From a virus: 25,894 nt of DNA. The first letter of the stretch is position 1. Each line of letters starts with the position of its first letter. Positions 21,609-25,894 of the stretch are shown one piece after another. The notes beneath the pieces were generated by a model. It was not told where the DNA came from. It saw nothing but the letters and a program-made list of their open reading frames with translations, and did not search any database. The stretch is taken from positions 1 to 25,894 of the IMG/VR virus record IMGVR_UViG_3300003635_000023; one strand, 5' to 3'. The translations under genes were made by a program, and so were the position numbers.

Positions 21609-21911
21609 ATGGCGAAGCAGGTAATTTCCGTCGAGACCGAGGAACCGCGATTCAGTCAGAAGACCGTCTACCACGTCCACACGGACGCGGGCGAGACCTA
21701 CGTCTTCGAGCAGTGGCCCGACGCGCCGGGCGTGCGCTTCGTGCGCCGTGGCGCGGGCGACGACGGGCGCGAGGACTGTACCACCGTCAACTACACGCTG
21801 CCGCGCAACGTGCGCCGCGTGGCGAACGCGATGTTCGGGGGCGTGCGCGAGGCGTGCGGAGCCGACGCGGAGCCGCGCAAGGCCGAGCCGGTCGGCTGGT
21901 ACAAGGACTGA
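21609..21911 (+). CDS. Cassette 6: 100-residue unknown protein, GC-rich
   Basis: Start ATG 21609 chosen for the ATATGCAATGG context and promoter spacing; an earlier in-frame ATG at 21579 overlaps the TATA box. MAKQVISVETEEPRFSQKTV leads into strands (TVYHVHTDAGETYVFEQW, GVRFVRRG) then a helix NVRRVANAMFGGVREA. Not recognised. Base composition is much more GC-rich than the other cassettes (many GCG/CGC codons), suggesting recent acquisition from a high-GC haloarchaeon. A T10 tract follows its stop. Confidence 0.65.
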   Translation: MAKQVISVETEEPRFSQKTVYHVHTDAGETYVFEQWPDAPGVRFVRRGAGDDGREDCTTVNYTLPRNVRRVANAMFGGVREACGADAEPRKAEPVGWYKD

Positions 21912-21928
21912 ACCGGCCTTTTTTTTTT
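21912..21928 (+). terminator. T-tract terminator after cassette 6
   Basis: ACCGGCC followed by ten T, typical of archaeal oligo-T termination. Confidence 0.65.
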
Positions 21929-21940
21929 CGCAACCGCACC

Positions 21941-22006
21941 GCAGGGTATACCCTTACTTAAAGGTTGGGGGTAGGGGGAAAGGATTATATAGTGGAAAAA
22001 CCCTGC
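21941..22006 (+). repeat. Array repeat IR7 (66 bp)
   Basis: GCAGGGTATACCC ... ACTTAAAGGTTGGGGG ... AGGATTATATAG ... CCCTGC; right end partly degenerate. Confidence 0.9.
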
Positions 22007-22013
22007 GAGGAGA

Positions 22014-22030
22014 ACCGACAGGGTTAAGTA
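22014..22030 (+). promoter_or_regulatory. Cassette promoter (cassette 7)
   Basis: ACCGACAGGGTTAAGTA, ~30 nt before the ATG. Confidence 0.6.
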
Positions 22031-22058
22031 TCCGGGGAGCGTAGGGGGTAGTGTAACG

Positions 22059-22226
22059 ATGACGATGACCTACTGCCGAACGTGTCAGCGCGACGTGCAT
22101 ATCACGCACGACGAGGAAGAGTGTACCGGCGAGCCGAACCTTCGAGTCCCCGACGAGCTTCGAGGCGAGCGGGTGGCGCGAGAGGAACACGACGAGCCTG
22201 CGCGAGACCCACCGGACGTTTACTGA
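22059..22226 (+). CDS. Cassette 7: 55-residue Cys-His knuckle protein
   Basis: Reads MTMTYCRTCQRDVHITHDEE followed by ECTGEPNL and an acidic, Arg-rich tail ending PPDVY. C6 and C9 with H14/H17 and C22 could coordinate zinc. A second in-frame ATG (22065) gives a protein two residues shorter. Its stop codon lies within a perfect 6-bp hairpin with a GCGA loop. Single gene between IR7 and IR8. Function unknown. Confidence 0.6.
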   Translation: MTMTYCRTCQRDVHITHDEEECTGEPNLRVPDELRGERVAREEHDEPARDPPDVY

Positions 22227-22239
22227 GGCGCGAGCCTCA
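22224..22239 (+). terminator. Hairpin at the stop of cassette 7
   Basis: TGAGGC-gcga-GCCTCA: perfect stem with a stable GCGA loop, starting at the stop codon. Confidence 0.5.
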
Positions 22240-22244
22240 GCTTC

Positions 22245-22310
22245 GCAGGGTAGAACTATACTTAAAGGTTTGGGATAGGGGGAAAGCTTTTTATAGGGGA
22301 TATACCCTGC
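22245..22310 (+). repeat. Array repeat IR8 (66 bp)
   Basis: GCAGGGTAGAAC ... ACTTAAAGGTTTGGG ... AAAGCTTTTTATAGGGG ... TATACCCTGC. Lies between converging genes; shares its AGCTTTTTATAGG centre with IR14. Confidence 0.95.
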
Positions 22311-22332
22311 CGCGAGGAGGCCGCCCGACCTC

Positions 22333-22446
22333 TCAGTAGGGGTATTCCCCTTGTTCGAGTCTCTGGTTGGCCGGGTGGTCGTCCCGAACAACGCCGCCGA
22401 TGATTTCGTCCAATTCTCGCTGGTAGGTGGCTTTGTCGTAGGCCAT
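22333..22446 (-). CDS. Cassette 8: 37-residue unknown protein
   Basis: MAYDKATYQRELDEIIGGVV followed by RDDHPANQRLEQGEYPY. One amphipathic helix plus a polar tail. It is the smallest cassette but has everything the others have: the AATTGCAATGG start, promoter AACCGACAGACTTATACGT on the minus strand, and repeats on both sides. These signals are the main evidence that so short an ORF is real. Confidence 0.6.
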   Translation of the reverse strand: MAYDKATYQRELDEIIGGVVRDDHPANQRLEQGEYPY

Positions 22447-22470
22447 TGCAATTACGTCTAACAGGGGGAT

Positions 22471-22489
22471 ACGTATAAGTCTGTCGGTT
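22471..22489 (-). promoter_or_regulatory. Cassette promoter (cassette 8)
   Basis: AACCGACAGACTTATACGT, consensus form. Confidence 0.65.
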
Positions 22490-22505
22490 TGGGGAGAGTA
22501 GCACC

Positions 22506-22570
22506 GCAGGGTATATTTATACTTAAAGCTTTGGGTAGGGGGAAAGGTTTATGTAGGGGATATACCCTGC
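22506..22570 (+). repeat. Array repeat IR9 (65 bp, canonical)
   Basis: GCAGGGTATATT ... ACTTAAAGCTTTGGG ... AAGGTTTATGTAGGGG ... TATACCCTGC. Lies between divergent genes. Confidence 0.95.
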
Positions 22571-22579
22571 GTTGCGACC

Positions 22580-22594
22580 ACCGACAGCTTTATG
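22580..22594 (+). promoter_or_regulatory. Cassette promoter (cassette 9)
   Basis: ACCGACAGCTTTATG; TATA-ATG distance ~28 nt, so leaderless. Confidence 0.65.
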
Positions 22595-22618
22595 TTTGGG
22601 GGGTGCGTATGGGTAGGT

Positions 22619-22945
22619 ATGGCATACGACAGGGGAACCGTCGTGTTGGCCCGTGAACCGTACTCGACCAACCACACCGCCCGCCCGTTCCTGATAGTGT
22701 CAACCGAGGACTACGAACCGGACGGCTATCTCGGTGTCCCTCTGACGACGCGAGATAAGCCGAACACCTACGAGTTGACAGACTACGACAAGGAAGAGAC
22801 CTTCGAACCGTTCGAAAAGGATGAAAACTTTGTGAACCCTTCAAGTCCGTGTCAGGTCAACGACCCACAGCGCCCCCTCTGCCGAGTGTCTGACGACTTC
22901 GTGGATATGGTGGCGGAGTTGGTCGCAAAGGCGATAGGGGCTTGA
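22619..22945 (+). CDS. Cassette 9: PemK/MazF-like toxin-fold protein
   Basis: A 108-residue protein, start ATG 22619 (GGTATGGCATAC), placed ~28 nt after the TATA box; an upstream ATG at 22592 lies within the promoter. The order of motifs fits the PemK/MazF SH3-like barrel: RGTVVLAREPYS near the start (~5-16), ARPFLIVSTEDY (~30-41), YLGVPLTTRDKP (~46-57), SSPCQVND...CRVSDDF (~84-102) and a C-terminal helix VDMVAELVAKAIG. MazF-type proteins are mRNA interferases. No antitoxin is encoded next to it in this orientation, unlike a normal toxin-antitoxin pair, so it may act alone on host mRNA or be an inactive relative. Confidence 0.65.
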   Translation: MAYDRGTVVLAREPYSTNHTARPFLIVSTEDYEPDGYLGVPLTTRDKPNTYELTDYDKEETFEPFEKDENFVNPSSPCQVNDPQRPLCRVSDDFVDMVAELVAKAIGA

Positions 22946-22964
22946 GAGAGTGGGCAGCTTTCTC

Positions 22965-23046
22965 GCAGGGTATATCTATACTTAAAGGTTAGGGTAGAGG
23001 GGATGAACACACTGCCTCCCAAGAGTTAAGTAGAGGAATACCCTGC
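22965..23046 (+). repeat. Array repeat IR10 (82 bp, GAACACACT form)
   Basis: Same insertion as IR5. Lies between converging genes. GTGTGTTC at 23082-23089 could pair with its GAACACAC (23005-23012). Confidence 0.95.
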
Positions 23047-23095
23047 GGCGAGGAAGGCGAGGCCCCGCCGAGGGAAGGCGCGTGTGTTCGCCCGC

Positions 23096-23311
23096 CTACA
23101 GGTTGATGAATCCCCGAATCTGGTCGCCGTCCCGAAGCATTTCCGCGTCCACGTCGGCGCGACGGACAGCTCCGTAGAAGCTGCCTATGTCGTCTTCGGG
23201 GATGATAGCGTGAATATCGTCGTCCACGACAGCCGAAGCCTCTTCGACTATCGCGGCACTGGACAGGTTGGTTCGAATCTGTGCGACCGTGCGGGCAGTG
23301 TCTCGTGCCAT
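23096..23311 (-). CDS. Cassette 10: 71-residue unknown protein
   Basis: MARDTARTVAQIRTNLSSAA opens a helical, Ala/Asp-rich protein ending MLRDGDQIRGFINL. The ATATGCAATGG start and the promoter ATCGAAGGTGTTAAGTATCC on the minus strand place it firmly as a cassette gene. No family recognised; a short acidic helical protein could be a DNA-mimic or inhibitor, but that is guesswork. Confidence 0.6.
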   Translation of the reverse strand: MARDTARTVAQIRTNLSSAAIVEEASAVVDDDIHAIIPEDDIGSFYGAVRRADVDAEMLRDGDQIRGFINL

Positions 23312-23335
23312 TGCATATGGGTACAGGGCCGGGGG

Positions 23336-23353
23336 ATACTTAACACCTTCGAT
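23336..23353 (-). promoter_or_regulatory. Cassette promoter (cassette 10)
   Basis: ATCGAAGGTGTTAAGTAT, CGAA variant. Confidence 0.55.
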
Positions 23354-23370
23354 TTCGGACGGCGAGCGAT

Positions 23371-23433
23371 GCAGGGTATACCCTTACTTAAAGGTTAGGG
23401 GTGGGGGAACCTTTAAGTATAGAAGTACCCTGC
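23371..23433 (+). repeat. Array repeat IR11 (63 bp)
   Basis: GCAGGGTATACCC ... ACTTAAAGGTTAGGG ... CCTTTAAGTATAG ... GTACCCTGC. Lies between divergent genes. Confidence 0.95.
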
Positions 23434-23450
23434 GGTGCTGGTGAGAAGAA

Positions 23451-23466
23451 ATCGACAGCCTTAAGT
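23451..23466 (+). promoter_or_regulatory. Cassette promoter (cassette 11)
   Basis: ATCGACAGCCTTAAGT, consensus form. Confidence 0.65.
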
Positions 23467-23488
23467 GGATATGCGATAATGGTTATGT

Positions 23489-23923
23489 ATGGCCGCGAGC
23501 CTACTACTGAAACGGTTTGAGGCAACGTTTATCGACTGTGCCAGCGACAAATTCGCGCAGCATCTACACAGCCCTGAAGCCGTCGAAGAGCGGCTAATGA
23601 TGAAGGTTCACAACCTGTCGGGAGACCGGCGTCTGAAGTTGACCGACCGGGAAGCCGCTGCCTTGTGTGAGATTCTTCTCGAAGTGGAGACCTTTGAGGA
23701 ACCGCGCAGCGAGGCAGAGGTACAACTCGCTCGGGAGATTCTCGACCGGCTGGAGCTACCGGACGGGTGGGAAGACCCGTTCGAATTTGCGAAGGTGGTC
23801 GCAACCGCGAGCGAGGACAACCTTCGACCGGCGGAACCAATGAAACACGTCCCCGAGGGTGTGGACGAGATTCGGGCGGCACGCGAGCGACGGGGAGACC
23901 CACGCCGGGGATTCCTGCCGTAG
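23489..23923 (+). CDS. Cassette 11: 144-residue unknown helical protein
   Basis: The largest cassette gene. MAASLLLKRFEATFIDCASD starts an all-helical N-terminal half with LTDREAAALCEILLEVETF and SEAEVQLAREILDRLELPDGWEDPFEF in the middle; the C-terminus (HVPEGVDEIRAARERRGDPR) is basic. The helical repeats and basic tail would suit a small regulator or nucleic-acid-associated factor, but no known fold can be assigned. Sole gene between IR11 and IR12. Confidence 0.65.
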   Translation: MAASLLLKRFEATFIDCASDKFAQHLHSPEAVEERLMMKVHNLSGDRRLKLTDREAAALCEILLEVETFEEPRSEAEVQLAREILDRLELPDGWEDPFEFAKVVATASEDNLRPAEPMKHVPEGVDEIRAARERRGDPRRGFLP

Positions 23924-23941
23924 CGCGAGCGGGCGGTTTTT

Positions 23942-24003
23942 GCAGGGTATACCTATACTTAAAGGTTAGGGTGGGGAAAGACTTAAGGGTAGAAGTACCC
24001 TGC
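23942..24003 (+). repeat. Array repeat IR12 (62 bp)
   Basis: GCAGGGTATACC ... ACTTAAAGGTTAGGG ... GACTTAAGGGTAG ... GTACCCTGC. Confidence 0.95.
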
Positions 24004-24022
24004 GGCGCTGCCGTCAGGCGAT

Positions 24023-24038
24023 TTCGAAAGCCTTAAGT
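24023..24038 (+). promoter_or_regulatory. Cassette promoter (cassette 12)
   Basis: TTCGAAAGCCTTAAGT, CGAAAG variant. Confidence 0.6.
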
Positions 24039-24064
24039 CAATCCGGCTCTTGGTATAGGATGTA

Positions 24065-24433
24065 ATGGTTCGAAAGACCACGCGGAAAGCGGTCGCAGAG
24101 GTTTCGATTTCAGACAACGCCGGTACGCTGTACCTCGGTGTGGGAGTGAGGGAACAGTTGTCAATCGGCTACAACGACAAGGTTTCGGTCACTATCCCGA
24201 GCGCAGGCGAGACCGTGACGGGGTTCGTTGACTCGGCTGGTAACGTCTCTATCGGTGTCGGGAAGGCCCGCGAGATTCTCGAAGAGGCTACCACCGAAGA
24301 GGGACAGCGACAGGCAGAGGTCACCGAGGCAGAGGTCGAACCGGCCCGGCAGGTGTGGGAAGATGTTCACGGCGGGGCAGAGGCCCGGCGGGAGTCTGTC
24401 CCCCACCACGCTTCGCAGGTTCGCAACTGGTAG
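24065..24433 (+). CDS. Cassette 12: AbrB/MazE-like DNA-binding candidate
   Basis: A 122-residue protein. Residues ~18-65 read like a swapped-hairpin AbrB-type domain: GTLYLGVGVREQLSIG, then YNDKVSVTIPSAG and NVSIGVGKAREIL (compare the family pattern of strand, (V/I)RE-x-L-x-I, x-DKV-x-V). The N-terminus is basic (MVRKTTRKAVAE). The tail after ~75 is Glu-rich and helical, ending RRESVPHHASQVRNW. If the fold is right, this could be a regulator or an unlinked antitoxin for the MazF-like protein in cassette 9. Only the strand pattern supports this, so it stays tentative. Confidence 0.45.
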   Translation: MVRKTTRKAVAEVSISDNAGTLYLGVGVREQLSIGYNDKVSVTIPSAGETVTGFVDSAGNVSIGVGKAREILEEATTEEGQRQAEVTEAEVEPARQVWEDVHGGAEARRESVPHHASQVRNW

Positions 24434-24461
24434 GCCCGAGCGCTCGCGGTTCCTTCGCGGA

Positions 24462-24526
24462 GCAGGGTATATCTATACTTAAAGGTTGGGGTAGGGGGAA
24501 AGGTTTATGTAGGGAAATCACCCTGC
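24462..24526 (+). repeat. Array repeat IR13 (65 bp)
   Basis: GCAGGGTATATC ... ACTTAAAGGTTGGGG ... AAGGTTTATGTAGGG ... ATCACCCTGC. Confidence 0.95.
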
Positions 24527-24544
24527 GGTGCGGCTGCGGTGCGA

Positions 24545-24560
24545 ACCGACAGGTTTATAC
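24545..24560 (+). promoter_or_regulatory. Cassette promoter (cassette 13)
   Basis: ACCGACAGGTTTATAC, consensus form, ~30 nt before the AATTGCAATG start. Confidence 0.65.
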
Positions 24561-24586
24561 GTATCCCCCTCTTTGGTACAATTGCA

Positions 24587-24907
24587 ATGGCCGAACTACC
24601 GCACTCGGTGATGGACGTAGAGACTCGGGACAATATGCGCCGCGCACTCGAAGACAACGAACGGGTGTTCTTCCACCCACAGAAGGCACTCATAGCTGTG
24701 TGGTGTGGCGGTGCGACTGTGAACATCTACGACGCCGCGACGTGGGAAGAGGTCGATATGTTCACGCAGTCCCTCGCGTTCCGTGACGACTCCGAACTGT
24801 CGGACGTGGAGAACGCCGTAACGGTTCGGCTGGCCGACAGGGGCTTTGTGCGGGAAGGCCGGGGTTCAGGCACTCAAACACCACGCACACAGGTCACCCA
24901 ACGATAG
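24587..24907 (+). CDS. Cassette 13: 106-residue unknown protein
   Basis: Start ATG 24587 chosen for AATTGCAATGG and promoter spacing; an in-frame ATG at 24539 is upstream of the TATA box and cannot be used. MAELPHSVMDVETRDNMRRA leads to RVFFHPQKALIAVWCGGATVNIYDAATWEEVDMF, an alpha-beta unit, then a helix-strand pair with VENAVTVRLADRGFV. Not recognised. A possible tiny membrane peptide overlaps the end of the interval (see next entry). Confidence 0.6.
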   Translation: MAELPHSVMDVETRDNMRRALEDNERVFFHPQKALIAVWCGGATVNIYDAATWEEVDMFTQSLAFRDDSELSDVENAVTVRLADRGFVREGRGSGTQTPRTQVTQR

Positions 24908-24908
24908 C

Positions 24909-24968
24909 TTGTTAGGAATAATCATCGTCGGAATGATAGGCATAGGCATCTGGTTAGCCCTGCGGTAA
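24909..24968 (+). CDS. Possible 19-residue membrane peptide with TTG start
   Basis: Starting from TTG two bases after the stop of cassette 13, the frame reads LLGIIIVGMIGIGIWLALR, a perfect membrane helix with a basic end. The lack of ATG and the very small size make it uncertain. If real it is the only interval with two genes. Confidence 0.25.
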   Translation: MLGIIIVGMIGIGIWLALR

Positions 24969-24987
24969 GGGGCTTCGGCGGTTTTCC

Positions 24988-25053
24988 GCAGGGTAAAGGT
25001 ATACTTAAAGGTTGGGGGTAGGGGGAAAGCTTTTTATAGGGGATAGACCCTGC
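24988..25053 (+). repeat. Array repeat IR14 (66 bp)
   Basis: GCAGGGTAAAGG ... ACTTAAAGGTTGGGGG ... AAAGCTTTTTATAGGGG ... AGACCCTGC. Lies between converging genes. Confidence 0.95.
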
Positions 25054-25056
25054 GGC

Positions 25057-25072
25057 GAGGGGTTGGCCCCTC
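25057..25072 (-). terminator. Hairpin after cassette 14
   Basis: GAGGGG-TTGG-CCCCTC, perfect 6-bp stem 14 nt after the stop of the minus-strand gene. Confidence 0.45.
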
Positions 25073-25085
25073 AGCTACCTGTCAC

Positions 25086-25334
25086 TCAGCCGAGGAGCTT
25101 CCCGAGCGTATCGCGCTGTTCGGCTTCGACGTGCGCGACGATGTGCCCACCGACACGGGACGCCTCGAACTCGATACCCTCCGTGCGGAAGGTCTCGAAG
25201 AGCTGGCCCGCTTCGGCAGGGTGGGCCGAAACTCGAAGACCGCCTGCGTGTTCGGACTCTTCGACTTCGACGTTGTGTAGGTTGTTGTTCAGTGCGTTCT
25301 CCACGTCTCGTGCGTCGGGGATGTTGTCTCCCAT
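25086..25334 (-). CDS. Cassette 14: 82-residue unknown protein
   Basis: MGDNIPDARDVENALNNNLH opens a small alpha/beta protein with NVEVEESEHAGGLRVSAHPAEAG and FEASRVGGHIVAHVEAEQRD; the alternation of helix-strand-strand-helix-strand suggests a ferredoxin-like fold, unassigned. The AATTGCAATGG start and promoter ATCGAAAGACTTAAGG on the minus strand match other cassettes. Sole gene between IR14 and IR15. Confidence 0.65.
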   Translation of the reverse strand: MGDNIPDARDVENALNNNLHNVEVEESEHAGGLRVSAHPAEAGQLFETFRTEGIEFEASRVGGHIVAHVEAEQRDTLGKLLG

Positions 25335-25360
25335 TGCAATTGAATAGAAGGGCGGGTATA

Positions 25361-25376
25361 CCTTAAGTCTTTCGAT
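25361..25376 (-). promoter_or_regulatory. Cassette promoter (cassette 14)
   Basis: ATCGAAAGACTTAAGG, CGAAAG variant. Confidence 0.6.
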
Positions 25377-25393
25377 ATAGGACGAGCAGCAAC

Positions 25394-25457
25394 GCAGGGT
25401 ATACCCTTACTTAAAGGTTGGGGGTGGGGGAAGGTCTATGTAGGGGGAAGACCCTGC
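25394..25457 (+). repeat. Array repeat IR15 (64 bp)
   Basis: GCAGGGTATACCC ... ACTTAAAGGTTGGGGG ... AAGGTCTATGTAGGG ... AGACCCTGC. Lies between divergent genes. Confidence 0.95.
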
Positions 25458-25486
25458 GGGGCTGGAATCACCCTTATGGATATTGA

Positions 25487-25502
25487 ATCGAAGGGTTTAT
25501 AC
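25487..25502 (+). promoter_or_regulatory. Cassette promoter (cassette 15)
   Basis: ATCGAAGGGTTTATAC, CGAA variant; followed by CGTATCC as in cassettes 8 and 13. Confidence 0.6.
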
Positions 25503-25528
25503 GTATCCCGCTATATTATCTAATTGCA

Positions 25529-25873
25529 ATGGCGCAGAAGGCTACCACCCGACAGCAGCGAGCCGAAAAGCTTACGAACGTGCGCGTCTACGAGCTTCGA
25601 GACGGAGTGTTCGCGCTGCACTGTGAGAACGAGGACGGGGAATCGCGGAAGCGCGTTCTCGAACCCGGCGAGATGTACAGCAGTAGTCCCGATATGAAGT
25701 ACCGCCCGCACGTCATCGGGAAGTATATGCGGCGGCTGGCGATGGAGAACGAGAAGGCCCGGAAGCTCCTCGAAGACGGTGCGCGGGAGCGCATTCAGGA
25801 GTACGACAGTCGGGCCAACGACGCCCGCGAGAAGGCCAACACGCTACACTCGGGGCTTCTCGACGTTCGGTAG
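25529..25873 (+). CDS. Cassette 15: 114-residue unknown charged helical protein
   Basis: MAQKATTRQQRAEKLTNVRV begins a basic N-terminus, followed by a beta hairpin (VYELRDGVFALHCENEDGE) and a long C-terminal helix, about residues 60-105, rich in Arg, Lys and Glu (MRRLAMENEKARKLLEDGAR). Start AATTGCAATGG. It could be a small coiled-coil or nucleic-acid-binding protein; no family recognised. The stop is followed by ACCGGCCCCCGA and a T-run reaching the window edge. Confidence 0.65.
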   Translation: MAQKATTRQQRAEKLTNVRVYELRDGVFALHCENEDGESRKRVLEPGEMYSSSPDMKYRPHVIGKYMRRLAMENEKARKLLEDGARERIQEYDSRANDAREKANTLHSGLLDVR

Positions 25874-25894
25874 ACCGGCCCCCGATTTTTTTTT
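25874..25894 (+). terminator. T-tract terminator at window end
   Basis: ACCGGCC CCCGA then at least eight T, similar to the terminator after cassette 6 (ACCGGCC plus T10). Confidence 0.6.

Noticed and set aside
21748-22044. 98-codon Arg-rich plus-strand frame overlapping cassette 6
   Set aside because: Off-frame reading of a GC-rich gene that has the correct promoter and start in another frame; it also runs through repeat IR7.
19524-25457. CRISPR array
   Set aside because: Spacing between repeats is hundreds of bases and contains genes; repeats are too long and variable, and no cas gene is present.
19524-25457. Classical integron with attC sites
   Set aside because: No integrase in the window, genes are in both directions with own promoters, and the elements lack the attC R'/R'' structure. 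Kept only as an analogy.

Overview
The window is part of a haloarchaeal contractile-tailed virus (myovirus-type) or closely related provirus. The pointers are very acidic proteins, TATA-type archaeal promoters, many leaderless starts, and a head-tail gene set of the tailed-virus (Caudoviricetes) kind with a tail sheath. No host housekeeping gene is visible. The layout (late structural arm, then a right arm of tiny genes separated by intergenic repeats) recalls the HF1/HF2 halovirus group, but that is an impression and not a database result.

Positions 1-17301, all on the minus strand, are the late arm. In transcription order: an unknown acidic protein, small terminase, an unknown protein, large terminase, an Ig-like/BppU-like protein, a portal-MuF fusion, two unknown proteins, a two-helix membrane protein, a prohead protease-scaffold fusion with a likely nested scaffold start, a decoration protein, the HK97-type major capsid protein, connector/neck/tail-completion proteins, sheath, tube, tail assembly chaperone with a probable -1 frameshift extension, and the start of the tape measure. 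Genes overlap or sit a few bases apart, and many have an AGGTGA-type ribosome binding site. The major capsid gene is interrupted by a one-base frame change exactly at a perfect 10-bp hairpin. A 36-nt promoter module is duplicated upstream of the protease and of the small terminase; at the latter it drives a leaderless 15-codon uORF.

Positions 17302-18341 are a 1-kb non-coding region: Z-prone and G/T-skewed DNA, AT-rich imperfect repeats, an 11-bp direct repeat of CAG triplets (about 9 copies), inverted TATA boxes, and a possible structured RNA leader of about 210 nt. It is a candidate origin, partition or regulatory region. A plus-strand gene with an Mrr-like PD-(D/E)XK signature and three micro-genes (two zinc-binding, one membrane peptide) follow and end at a strong terminator.

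Positions 19482-25894 hold the most unusual structure: a cassette array. Fifteen copies of a 48-84 bp element with inverted ends GCAGGGTATA / TATACCCTGC, all in one orientation and all G-rich on the plus strand, separate fifteen single small genes pointing either way. Each gene has its own proximal promoter (most with CGACAG or CGAAAG directly before the TATA box), and seven share TGCAATG at the start codon. One cassette looks like a PemK/MazF toxin, one like an AbrB-type DNA-binding protein, and two encode zinc knuckles; the rest are unrecognised. The exact one-gene-per-interval layout and repeat polarity independent of gene direction suggest the elements serve cassette exchange, insulation or replication/packaging rather than simply acting as gene promoters.
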